From Streptomyces megasporus (lineage in GTDB: Bacteria; Actinomycetota; Actinomycetes; Streptomycetales; Streptomycetaceae): DNA of 47,233 bases. The notes under the pieces are model-generated. The model did no database searches, was not told the origin of the DNA, and saw only the letters and a program-made list of their open reading frames with translations. The position numbers were made by a program, and so were the translations under genes. Shown here one piece after another: positions 37,848 to 46,269 of the stretch (its first letter is position 1; every line of letters starts with the position of its first letter). The DNA is taken from the NCBI RefSeq assembly GCF_000718985.1, contig NZ_JODL01000032.1:1-47233 (forward strand), given 5' to 3'.

Positions 37848-39357
37848 GGCATTGCACGACGCTCCGGTGGTGCCGCCGGAGGAGCCGGCCACGCGGGTGC
37901 GTCCGCGGCCCGCGCATGCGGCGGCTTCTGCCACGGCGGGGGCGGCGCGGCCTCGTCCGGTGGGCCGGTCGGGCTCGCAGGAAGCGATCGTCGACCTGGA
38001 GGCGGCCGAGGAAATCCGGCGCCGGGTCGGCGACCGGCTCAAAGACGCCCTGGCGGCCGATCCGGGCATGGACCCGGCCACCCGCGAGCAGCGTGGCCGG
38101 GGCTGGATCAACGACGAGCTGGCCGTGTGGTACCAGCAGCAGGCGATGCGGCGCGGTGCCCCGCCGTCTCGGGCCGAGGAAGCGGCCCTGGCCAAGGCCG
38201 TGTTCGACCTGCTGTTTCGGGCGGGGCGGCTGCAGCCGCTGTTGGACGATGATCGGATCGAAACGATCCTGATCAACGGCTGCGACCAGGTGTGGGCCGA
38301 CGTCGGGGACGGGCATCTGGAGCCGCGGTCGCCGGTGGCCGACTCCGACGCCGAGCTGCTGGAGCTGCTGCGGCACCTGGCCCGCACCAGTGGCGAGGGC
38401 CAGGCGGAGCGGACCCTCTCCCACGCTCGCCCGTTCCTGGCGCTGCGGCTGCCCGACGGCTCCCGCCTGCAGGCGATCACCGGTGTGTCGGCCCGGCCGT
38501 ATGTGACCATCCGCCGCCACCGCCACCAGCGCGCTGATCTGGACACCATGGTCCGGCTCGGGGCGATCGACACCACGCTGCGGGCGTTTTTGTCGGCGGC
38601 GGTCAAGGCGGGCAAGAACATCATGGTCGCCGGCCCGCAGGCGGCGGGGAAATCCACGCTGCTGCGGGCGCTGCTGCGCGAGTACGACCGCGACGAGCGG
38701 TTCGCGGTGATCGAGACCGAGGGCGAGCTCATCGACCCCGCCGACGACTATTTCCGGCAGGTCCTCACCTTGGAGGCACGGGAGTCCAACGGCGAACGCG
38801 GCCCGGACGGGCGGCCGGTCGGCGAGATCACTCTGCTGGATCTGCTGTATCCGGCGTTGCGGATGTCGCTGTCGCGGGTGGTGGTCGGCGAGGTCCGCGG
38901 TCCGGAGGTGGTGGCGATGATGCAGGCCCTCACCAGCGGCCAGGGCGGCAACCTGTGCACCATTCACGCCCTGAGCCCGTACGTGGTGTTCGACCGGATC
39001 GCCGAGCTGTACGCGGGCGCCGGCGTGCTGTCCGAGGACCTGGCCTACCGGCAGGCCGCCAACGGCCTGGACTTCATCGTGTACGTGCAGTTGGTCGACG
39101 AGCGACCCATCGGCGGGGCACGGCATCGGTTCGTCTCCCACGTGCTGGAGGTGACCGGCCGCGGCGAGGACGGGCGGCCGGCCACCAACACGATTTTCGC
39201 CCCCCGGCCGGAGGTCGGGGAGGTGCGGGCGGTACCGCACATGCACCCGTCCTGTCTGCCCGACCTGCTGCGGGCCGGGCTGCCGCCGCATGCGTTGGAC
39301 CAGCCGTACGGCACCTGGGGTGAGCGGCTGCCGCTGCTGGTACAGGGGGTGGGCTGA
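37837..39357 (+). CDS. cpaF: CpaF/TadA secretion ATPase
   Basis: A 506-residue ATPase of the VirB11/CpaF family; GTG 37837 follows GGGGAGG. Landmarks are DDRIETILINGCDQVWAD, Walker A VAGPQAAGKSTLLRALL (about residues 264-280), VIETEGELID, Walker B region SRVVVGEVRGPEVVAMMQAL (near 350) and GGNLCTIHALSP (near 373). The first 50 residues are a proline/alanine-rich extension. It drives pilin polymerisation or secretion with the TadB and TadC platform proteins encoded next. Confidence 0.92.
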   Translation: MRGRALHDAPVVPPEEPATRVRPRPAHAAASATAGAARPRPVGRSGSQEAIVDLEAAEEIRRRVGDRLKDALAADPGMDPATREQRGRGWINDELAVWYQQQAMRRGAPPSRAEEAALAKAVFDLLFRAGRLQPLLDDDRIETILINGCDQVWADVGDGHLEPRSPVADSDAELLELLRHLARTSGEGQAERTLSHARPFLALRLPDGSRLQAITGVSARPYVTIRRHRHQRADLDTMVRLGAIDTTLRAFLSAAVKAGKNIMVAGPQAAGKSTLLRALLREYDRDERFAVIETEGELIDPADDYFRQVLTLEARESNGERGPDGRPVGEITLLDLLYPALRMSLSRVVVGEVRGPEVVAMMQALTSGQGGNLCTIHALSPYVVFDRIAELYAGAGVLSEDLAYRQAANGLDFIVYVQLVDERPIGGARHRFVSHVLEVTGRGEDGRPATNTIFAPRPEVGEVRAVPHMHPSCLPDLLRAGLPPHALDQPYGTWGERLPLLVQGVG

Positions 39358-40274
39358 TGCTCGCCGGGATCCTGTGCGGGCTGATGACCACCACGGGCGT
39401 GGTGTCGCTGGCCGTCGCGCTGGCCGGGACCACCGCCCCCCGGCGGCCGGGCCCGTTCCAGCGGTGGCAGGCGCTGCGCGCCCGCGGCAGTGCGGGCGAG
39501 CGTGCCCGGCGCCTGGCACTGGGGGCGGCCGCGGCCGCGGTGGCGACCGGGGTCTGGCTGGCCTCGGGGGTGTTCGTCGCCGCGGCCGCGGCCGGGTTGG
39601 CCGTGGTCGGGGTGCCGTGGCTGCTGGCACCGGCGAAGTCGGCCACCGCCCGCATCGCACGGCTGGATGCGCTGAGCGAGTGGACCCAACGCCTGGCCGA
39701 CATACTCCGACTGGGCAAAGGCCTGGAGCAGGCCATGATCGACAGCCGCGCGTGGGCACCCGAGGCGATCGCCGGGCCGGTGGCCGCCCTGTCCGATCGG
39801 TTGCGCTTCGGAGTGCCCCCCGACCAGGCGCTGCGGACGTTTGCCGACGAGCTGGCCGATGTGACCGCCGACAAGACGGTGGCCGCGCTGGTGCTGTCGT
39901 CCCAGTTCTCCGGCCCCGGCCTGGCGGCTTCGCTGGAGGCGCTGGCGGCCTCCACCCGCGAGGAGGTCGCCACCTATCGGCGCATCGAGGCCGACCGGGC
40001 CAAGCCCCGCACCACCGTGCGGTGGATGGTGGCCATCACGCTGACGGTGTTCGCCGCCGGGCTGCTCAACCCCGGCTACACCGCCCCCTACGCCACACCG
40101 TTGGGGCAGTTGGTCTTGGCCGTGGTGGTCTGCGCGTTCACTGGGGTGTTGGCGTGGATGCGGTCGATGGCCGCCCACCGGCCGGTGCCGCGGTTCCTGG
40201 TTCAGGATCCGCGCAGCGTGGTCACTTCTGCCTCCCGGCCCGAGACGGCCGGCAGCGGAGGTGGGGCGGAGTGA
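39357..40274 (+). CDS. tadB: TadB-type platform membrane protein
   Basis: A 305-residue T2SSF-family protein starting at ATG 39357 (TGATG overlap). Three or more membrane helices are visible, including the alanine-rich LGAAAAAVATGVWLASGVFV, VRWMVAITLTVFAAGLL and LGQLVLAVVVCAFTGVLAW. The cytoplasmic part carries LSEWTQRLADILRLGKGLEQAM and DRLRFGVPPDQALRTFADEL, typical of GspF/TadB. With TadC it forms the inner-membrane platform for the CpaF motor. Confidence 0.85.
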   Translation: MLAGILCGLMTTTGVVSLAVALAGTTAPRRPGPFQRWQALRARGSAGERARRLALGAAAAAVATGVWLASGVFVAAAAAGLAVVGVPWLLAPAKSATARIARLDALSEWTQRLADILRLGKGLEQAMIDSRAWAPEAIAGPVAALSDRLRFGVPPDQALRTFADELADVTADKTVAALVLSSQFSGPGLAASLEALAASTREEVATYRRIEADRAKPRTTVRWMVAITLTVFAAGLLNPGYTAPYATPLGQLVLAVVVCAFTGVLAWMRSMAAHRPVPRFLVQDPRSVVTSASRPETAGSGGGAE

Positions 40275-41152
40275 ACACCGCGATGTTGCTGTGCGGGGCG
40301 GTGACGGCAGCCGGGATGGTCGGACTGGCCGGGCAGTTCACCCGCTCCACGCCCGCGCTCGGCCCGGCGCTGCGCCGCACCCCGCCCGGCACCATGGCGA
40401 CCACCGATGCCGTGGCCGGGCGGGACGAGGCGTGGGGCGGGTGGCTGGTCGACCGTCTGGCCGACCTGCCCGGGGTGCGCATCCCCCACCGGGACCTGGA
40501 GTTGCTGGGGCGCACCGCAGGGCGGTTCCTGCTGACCAAGGCGGCGCTGGCCGTCGCCGGGCTGCTGCTGCCCGCTGCGGTCGTGACGCCGTGGATCTTG
40601 CTGGGAATGTCCGTTCCGGTGTACCTCCCGGCCGCCGCCGGGTTGGCAGCCGCCGCCGGACTGTGGCTGGTGCCGGATTTGGAAGTGCGGGACCGGGCCC
40701 GGCGGGCTCGGCAGGAGTTCGCGCACGCCATGGCCGCCTATCTGGACTTGGTCGCGCACGGCCGCGCCGCCGACCTCGGCCCCAGCCAGGCGTTGGAGCA
40801 GGCCGCTCACATCGGGCACGGGTGGGCGTTCCTCCGCCTGCAGCAGGCCCTGGCCCAGGCCAGAGTCGGTCAAGTGCCGCCGTGGCAAGAACTGCTGGAG
40901 CTGACCCGCGCGCTGGGCCTGCCGGCCCTGGACGACGTCGCGGAGATCATGCGGATCTCCGCCCACGACGGAGCGGCGGTCGCCCAGACCCTACGGGAGA
41001 GAGCCAGGGCGCTGCGCACCCAGCTGCTGGCCGACGCCGCCGCCGAAGCGAACGCCGTCAGCGAGAAGATGACTGCCCCCGGTGCCCTACTCGCCGTGCT
41101 GGTCATGGTCGCCATCGCCTTTCCCGCAGTCATCCGCATCCTCACCGCCTGA
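40271..41152 (+). CDS. tadC: TadC-type platform membrane protein
   Basis: A 293-residue T2SSF-family protein starting at GTG 40271 (GTGA overlap). Hydrophobic helices include TKAALAVAGLLLPAAVVTPW, YLPAAAGLAAAAGLWLV and a C-terminal APGALLAVLVMVAIAFPAVI. The cytoplasmic part has ARQEFAHAMAAYLDLVAHGR and MRISAHDGAAVAQTLRERAR, as in TadC. Paired with TadB. Confidence 0.85.
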   Translation: MNTAMLLCGAVTAAGMVGLAGQFTRSTPALGPALRRTPPGTMATTDAVAGRDEAWGGWLVDRLADLPGVRIPHRDLELLGRTAGRFLLTKAALAVAGLLLPAAVVTPWILLGMSVPVYLPAAAGLAAAAGLWLVPDLEVRDRARRARQEFAHAMAAYLDLVAHGRAADLGPSQALEQAAHIGHGWAFLRLQQALAQARVGQVPPWQELLELTRALGLPALDDVAEIMRISAHDGAAVAQTLRERARALRTQLLADAAAEANAVSEKMTAPGALLAVLVMVAIAFPAVIRILTA

Positions 41153-41193
41153 CCACGGCACCCGTCCCATACCGATCCCGAGGGAGACCCATC

Positions 41194-41400
41194 ATGATCC
41201 ACCGCGTGGCCGCAGCGCTCACCGTGGCTGCGGGCGCCGCCCGCCGCCGCCTGACCGAGGCGGCGCAGCACCCCGACCGTGGCGATGTCAGCATCACCAC
41301 CGTCATCATCTGGGTGGCCGCCATCAGCGGGGCCATCGCGATCGCCGGGACCATCACCGCGCTGCTGTCCCGATACAACGGCAAGCTCAGCGACATCTGA
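41194..41400 (+). CDS. Small pilin-like membrane protein, 68 aa
   Basis: ATG 41194 follows GAGGGAGA. A basic amphipathic N-terminus (TVAAGAARRRLTEAAQHPDR) leads to DVSITTVIIWVAAISGAIAI, a single hydrophobic helix preceded by an acidic residue, and a short hydrophilic tail. This is the size and layout of actinobacterial Flp-like small pilins. A clear GxxxxEF/Y prepilin peptidase site is not present. Its stop overlaps the TadE-like start (TGATG). Confidence 0.7.
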   Translation: MIHRVAAALTVAAGAARRRLTEAAQHPDRGDVSITTVIIWVAAISGAIAIAGTITALLSRYNGKLSDI

Positions 41401-41849
41401 TGGCCAGGGCGTCGACCGGTTTCCCCTGTCGCGTCCGGCGGCGGTGGGCGGCGCTGCGGGATCGGCGGGAGACGGGTGAGGCCGGCGTCCAGATGGCGAT
41501 CGCGCTGCCGCTGGTCGTCCTGGCCACCCTCGCCGTGGTCCAAGCCTCGCTGTTCTACCTGGGGCGGGAGATCGCGCTGACCGCCGCCCGCGAGGGTGTC
41601 GCCGCCGGGCGGACCTGGCAGGCCGGGCCGGAACAGGGCGCCCAGCGGGCCCGCGCCGTGCTGGACCGCACCGCCGGAGACCTGCTGCGCTCCCCAGCGG
41701 TGTCCACCGCTGGCAGCACCGGGACCCGGGTGCGGATCTCAGTGACCGGCACGGTGGTCTCGGTGCTGCCCGGCGTCGGTGACCTGCACATCACCCAGTC
41801 CGCGTCCGGCCCGGTGGAGCGCTGGACCCAGGCCCCGCGGGGAGACTGA
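41400..41849 (+). CDS. tadE: TadE-like pseudopilin 1
   Basis: A 149-residue protein starting at ATG 41400. A basic leader (RVRRRWAALRDRRE) is followed by GEAGVQMAIALPLVVLATLAVVQASLFYLGR, the TadE-type membrane segment, with AREGVAAGR after it as usual in TadE proteins. The exported part is about 90 residues with a beta-rich end (GTRVRISVTGTVVSVLPG). Probably a minor pilin of the Tad system. Confidence 0.8.
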   Translation: MARASTGFPCRVRRRWAALRDRRETGEAGVQMAIALPLVVLATLAVVQASLFYLGREIALTAAREGVAAGRTWQAGPEQGAQRARAVLDRTAGDLLRSPAVSTAGSTGTRVRISVTGTVVSVLPGVGDLHITQSASGPVERWTQAPRGD

Positions 41850-41851
41850 CC

Positions 41852-42307
41852 GTGCCCTCCGTGTCTGTGTGGTTCCGCAGCCGCGCCGCAGACGGCCAGG
41901 ACCGGGGCAGCGCCGCCATCGAGGCCGTCATCGTGACGGTGCCGATGCTGATGCTGCTGTGCCTGGCCTTGGCCGCCGGGCGGCTGGCGGTGGCCGACGG
42001 GAAGATCGAGGCCGCCGCCCAGGACGCCGCCCGGGAAGCCTCCATCGCCCGCGATCCCGGTCAGGCCCGTGCCGCCGCCTACCAGGCTGCGCGCGAGTCC
42101 CTGGACGACCAGGGCCTGCGGTGTGCGGGCACCAGCGTGGCGGTGGACGTCTCCGGCCTGGCAGTGCCTGTGGGTCAGGTCGGCACCGTGCGGGCCACCG
42201 TCCGCTGCACCGTCTCGTTGGGGGACCTGCTGCTGCCCGCCCCCGGCAGCAAGACCCTCACCGCCTCCTTCACCTCCACCGTGGACCGCTACCGGCAGAG
42301 GGGATGA
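41852..42307 (+). CDS. TadE-like pseudopilin 2
   Basis: A 151-residue protein starting at GTG 41852, after CGGGGAG. The TadE segment reads DRGSAAIEAVIVTVPMLMLL with the typical AAIEAV Glu, followed by a membrane helix and AAQDAAREASIARD. The exported domain contains two cysteines (LRCAG, VRCTV) that could form a disulfide. Its stop overlaps the next start as ATGA. Confidence 0.82.
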   Translation: MPSVSVWFRSRAADGQDRGSAAIEAVIVTVPMLMLLCLALAAGRLAVADGKIEAAAQDAAREASIARDPGQARAAAYQAARESLDDQGLRCAGTSVAVDVSGLAVPVGQVGTVRATVRCTVSLGDLLLPAPGSKTLTASFTSTVDRYRQRG

Positions 42308-42765
42308 CCATGCCACTGTCTCGCCTTGCGCGTTTGTGGCCGGCGGCCGCAGACCGCGACCGCGGCGGCATCACCGTGCACCTCGCGGTCTGTGTGGTGC
42401 CGCTGTTGGCCATCGTCGGACTGGTAGTCGATGCCGGCGGCCGCCTGAACGCGGTCGAGGCCGCCGACGCCGCCGCAATGGAAGCCGCCCGCGCCGGCGC
42501 TCAGGCCATCGACGCGGGCCAGGCCATCACCGGCCAGGCCGTGGTCGTCGACCCCGAAGCCGCCCGCGCCGCGGCCCAGGCCTACCTACGCTCCACCGGC
42601 CTGTCCGGCCGGGTCGCCGTCTCCGGCGACCGCCGGACCCTGACGGTGACCGTCCACACCTCCTATCCCACCCGGTTCCTGCCGGTGGTCGGAATCGGCT
42701 CCCTGCCGGTGACCGGCCACGGCCAGGCGACGCTGCTGCACGGCGTCACCGGCCCCGGCAGCTGA
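42304..42765 (+). CDS. TadG/Rv3654c-like exported pilus protein
   Basis: A 153-residue protein starting at ATG 42304 (ATGA overlap). After a basic leader the segment DRGGITVHLAVCVVPLLAIV and GLVVDAGGRLNAVEAADAAA matches the N-terminal helix of TadG-like proteins. The exported domain is short and ends FLPVVGIGSLPVTGHGQATL. It closes the pilin-like gene set. No prepilin peptidase gene is in the window. Confidence 0.78.
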   Translation: MTMPLSRLARLWPAAADRDRGGITVHLAVCVVPLLAIVGLVVDAGGRLNAVEAADAAAMEAARAGAQAIDAGQAITGQAVVVDPEAARAAAQAYLRSTGLSGRVAVSGDRRTLTVTVHTSYPTRFLPVVGIGSLPVTGHGQATLLHGVTGPGS

Positions 42766-42815
42766 TCCGCCGCCTACTCCGCCCGTTCGCCGTGCCCTTG
42801 GAAGGCCCCCTTGTG

Positions 42816-45800
42816 ATGACCACTGCTTCCCGCCGCCCCCCACGCCCCGCTGGGCGGCTGCTGTGGACAGCGGTACGCGCCACCGTCGGTGCGACGCTGA
42901 CGGTGGCCGCAGTTGCCGGTATCCCCGTACTGCTGGCCTGGGCCACACCGGTGGTGTGGGAGGGGGCTCGCGACGACCTGGCCCACCTGCTGGACCGTCA
43001 GGACACCGGCGATGTGCTGGTGCTGGTGCTGCTGGCGGCCGGCTGGCTGGCGTGGGCGCAGTTCACCGCCGCGGTGCTGATCGAACTCCCGGCCCAACTG
43101 CGGGGGCGCGCCGCGCGCCGCCGCCGGCTGCTGGGCGGCAGCCAGCGCATCGCCGCCACCTTGATCAGCGGCATCGTCGTGCTGCTGCCGACCGGTACCG
43201 CCGTGGCCGCTTCGAACAACGCCACGGTCGTCACCGCCGACCTGACGCCCAGCCCCACCGACTCCCCCATCAGCGAGCCGTCCTCCGCCGCCACCGTCAG
43301 CGGCGGCTCCTCCGACCGGACCGCGCACCTCGGCGAGAACGAGTTGCGCACCTACACCGTCCGGGACACCCGGCCCGCCGAATCGCTGTGGAGCATTGCC
43401 GAAACCCAGCTCGGTGACGGGCAGCGGTGGCGGGAGATCGCCGACCTCAACGACGGCCGCCGCATGCCCGACGGCAGCCTGTTCTCCACCGACACCTTCC
43501 TCCAGCCCGGCTGGGTTCTCCTCCTCCCCGGCACCGGCCACGCCCCAGACGACGAGGACGGCGGGCACCGGGCCGACAACGGCGAGCGCACCGTCACCGT
43601 CCAGACCGGCGACACCCTGACGGCCATCGCCGACGCCGAACTGGGCGACGCCGACCGGTGGCCGGAGCTGTTCGTGGCCAACCGCGACCGGCCCCTGCCC
43701 GGCGGCGGCACGTTCACCGACCCGCACCTGATCATCCCCGGCCAGCGGCTCACCGTCCCTGCTGCCGACACCACCGAGGAACCCGGCACCCCACGCCCCG
43801 GTGACCGCGCCCCGGATTCCGGCGGCCGAGAACACACCCCCGGCCACAACGCCCCACAGCCCTCCCCCAACGACCGCGGCGACCACTCCGGCCGGGAGGA
43901 ACCCGATCCCTCTCCCACCGGCGTACCAGACCAGACGCCAGAGAACCAGAGCCGCAGCACGCAGAAACCACAGGACCACAACCGGCAGGAGGACCGGGAA
44001 GCGGCACCGCCCGCAGCCCGCCCCTCCCCGACCATGCCGCAGGACTCCGCGCCCGGCGACCACCCCACCGGCCGGGCCGGACAGGAGAACACCGGCGACC
44101 AAGCGGGCGTCGCCCGGGCCACCGGGATCGCCGCGCTGCTCGCCGCCGGCCTGCTCGCTGCCCTCGGCGTCAAACGCATCCTGCAGCGCCGCCGCCGCAC
44201 CCCCGGCCAGACCATCCCCACACCCGACGAGCCCAGCCGCCTCGAACAGGACCTCACCACGGCCGCCGAACCCGCCAGCGTCGACCTGCTCGACACCGCG
44301 CTGCGGACCCTGGCCCACCACGCCCGCACCACCGAACGTCCGATCCCGGCTGTGCGCGGCGCGAAGGTCACCGCCCATAGCGTCGCCCTCCTTCCCGAGG
44401 ACACCGGCGCCGAGCCGCTCCCGCCGTTCACCGGCCGCGACGGCGCCTGGTGGACCCTGTCCGGCCGGGAGGGGCTACTGGAAGGCGACCAGGCCCACCG
44501 CGAGTCGTCCCCCTACCCGGGGCTGGTGACCGTGGGCACCGACCCCGACGGCAACCTGCTGCTACTCCACCTGCCCCACATTCGCGCCCTGCTGGTCGAC
44601 GGCCCGCACGAGACGGCCGTGGCGGTCATCCGGGCCATCGCCCTGGAGGCCGCCACCTGCGCCTGGAGCGACCAGACCGACATTCTCACCATCGGCCTGG
44701 GCACCGAACTGCCCACCCTGCTCCCCCACGGCCGGCTCCGCGCCGTGCCCACCGCGCAGGCCGCCGCCCGTGACCTGGGCGAGCTACTGCTGGAGCACCA
44801 CCAAACCACCGACGCCGATGTCCCGGCGCCAGAGCCGGCCCCGTGGCTGCTGCTGTGCGCCGCCGAGGTCGGCCCCGACCACGCCTGGCAACTGGCCGAC
44901 GCCATCGCCGCCGCCCGCGACCTGCCCGCCGCCGTGGTCCTGCCCGCCACCGACGCCACTCGTGCCTGCTTCCCCGACGCCGGGATCCTCCACGCCGACC
45001 CCGCCCGGCAGCCCCAGCGCTGCGCCGAGCTGGACGGCCCCGTCACCCTCCAGCAGGTCGGCGAGCAGGCCTACCGGCAGATCGTGGCGGACCTGCGCAC
45101 CGCCGACCAGTCACCGCGCCCGGCCGACGGCCCCTGGCGCAACGTCCCCGGCCCCCAGCCCGGACCGGCCGCCCCTCCCCCGCCGCCCGCGACCGCCGAT
45201 GCCCCCCTGCCCGCTCCGGGCGAGGACCACGAAGGCCGGGAAGAGGAGGAGGCGGAGCGGGGCGAGCCGTTCCCCGCCCTGGCCGCGGCCGCCGCCCGCG
45301 GCCCCTCCGCCATTCCCCTCGCCCCCCTGCCCACTGGCACGGCCACCGCCGCCCCGGCCGAGGAGCACACCGACGCACTCGACGCCGGAACCGTGCAGTC
45401 CACGGACGACAAGACCGGCGAGGCGGACGCGGACGCCGACAGCGCCCACCAGGCCGACGCCTCGGACACGCCGGAGATCCGGGTGCTGGGGCCGCTGACG
45501 GTCACCGGCATCCACGCCTCCGGCCACGGCGCCAAACTCGCCGAACTGGCCGCCTTGATCCACGCCCGGCCCGGACGCGGCCCCGAGGCTCTGTGTGAGG
45601 CGATGTCCCCGGCCGCGCCCTGGTCCCGCAGCACCCTGCACGCCCGGATCTCCGAGCTGCGCAACCGGCTGGGCACCGCCGGAGACGGCCGGTCCTACCT
45701 GCCGCGCGACCGCTCCCGCACCTACCGCCTCCACCCCGCGGTCAGCTGCGACTGGGATACCTTCCGGCAGCTGGCCGAGCGCGGCCTGGCCTACGGCTTC

Positions 45801-46208
45801 CCCGACGGGCTGGACGACCTCGAAACCGCCCTGGCCCTGGTCCGGGGCCGGCCCTTCGGCGGGGCCGAGCCGGCCTGGGCCACCGCCTGGGTGCAGGAGA
45901 TCCTCACCCGCATCACCGACGTTGCCCACACCGTGGCCACTTGGCGCCGCCGCGAGCCGCGTCTGGACCTGGCCGCCGCCCGCCGCGCCGTCACCGTCGG
46001 GCTGGAAGCCGATGACACCGCCGAACTCCTCTACCAAGACCTGATGCTCATCGAGCATCAGGCCGGCAACCGCACCGGCGTCCTGAAGGCCATCGAGCAC
46101 CTCCAGGCCGTCAACCGGCGCCTGGAGGTCGACATGGAGCCGGCCACCGAACAGCTCATCGACACCCTGCTGCACCGGACCGTCCCCGCCCCGGCTGGCC
46201 GACTCTAG
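42816..46208 (+). CDS. LysM-BTAD fusion, membrane-anchored regulator-like protein
   Basis: A 1130-residue protein; ATG 42816 (or GTG 42813) follows TGGAAGG. It has about three N-terminal membrane helices (to residue 140), a first LysM-type module (YTVRDTRPAESLWSIAETQLG, near 178), a second one (VTVQTGDTLTAIADAELGDA, near 258), a long polar proline-rich linker, another membrane helix (near 435, GIAALLAAGLLAALG), a large cytoplasmic region, and a C-terminal BTAD/SARP-like domain from about residue 885 (EIRVLGPLTVTG, then TLHARISELRNRLG) to the end. Similar fusions accompany Tad-like loci in actinomycetes. It may link wall binding outside to gene control or assembly inside; that is inference. 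Confidence 0.82.
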   Translation: MTTASRRPPRPAGRLLWTAVRATVGATLTVAAVAGIPVLLAWATPVVWEGARDDLAHLLDRQDTGDVLVLVLLAAGWLAWAQFTAAVLIELPAQLRGRAARRRRLLGGSQRIAATLISGIVVLLPTGTAVAASNNATVVTADLTPSPTDSPISEPSSAATVSGGSSDRTAHLGENELRTYTVRDTRPAESLWSIAETQLGDGQRWREIADLNDGRRMPDGSLFSTDTFLQPGWVLLLPGTGHAPDDEDGGHRADNGERTVTVQTGDTLTAIADAELGDADRWPELFVANRDRPLPGGGTFTDPHLIIPGQRLTVPAADTTEEPGTPRPGDRAPDSGGREHTPGHNAPQPSPNDRGDHSGREEPDPSPTGVPDQTPENQSRSTQKPQDHNRQEDREAAPPAARPSPTMPQDSAPGDHPTGRAGQENTGDQAGVARATGIAALLAAGLLAALGVKRILQRRRRTPGQTIPTPDEPSRLEQDLTTAAEPASVDLLDTALRTLAHHARTTERPIPAVRGAKVTAHSVALLPEDTGAEPLPPFTGRDGAWWTLSGREGLLEGDQAHRESSPYPGLVTVGTDPDGNLLLLHLPHIRALLVDGPHETAVAVIRAIALEAATCAWSDQTDILTIGLGTELPTLLPHGRLRAVPTAQAAARDLGELLLEHHQTTDADVPAPEPAPWLLLCAAEVGPDHAWQLADAIAAARDLPAAVVLPATDATRACFPDAGILHADPARQPQRCAELDGPVTLQQVGEQAYRQIVADLRTADQSPRPADGPWRNVPGPQPGPAAPPPPPATADAPLPAPGEDHEGREEEEAERGEPFPALAAAAARGPSAIPLAPLPTGTATAAPAEEHTDALDAGTVQSTDDKTGEADADADSAHQADASDTPEIRVLGPLTVTGIHASGHGAKLAELAALIHARPGRGPEALCEAMSPAAPWSRSTLHARISELRNRLGTAGDGRSYLPRDRSRTYRLHPAVSCDWDTFRQLAERGLAYGFPDGLDDLETALALVRGRPFGGAEPAWATAWVQEILTRITDVAHTVATWRRREPRLDLAAARRAVTVGLEADDTAELLYQDLMLIEHQAGNRTGVLKAIEHLQAVNRRLEVDMEPATEQLIDTLLHRTVPAPAGRL

Positions 46209-46269
46209 CCCGGTAAGAGGCGGGGCAAGCCACGGCGCAGGGCGCCGCTTGAAGAGGGGCGTCACGCCT

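Noticed and set aside
37255..39759. 834-residue minus-strand frame opposite cpaF and tadB
   Set aside because: Spans several real genes, is extremely proline/arginine-rich and has no recognisable domain.
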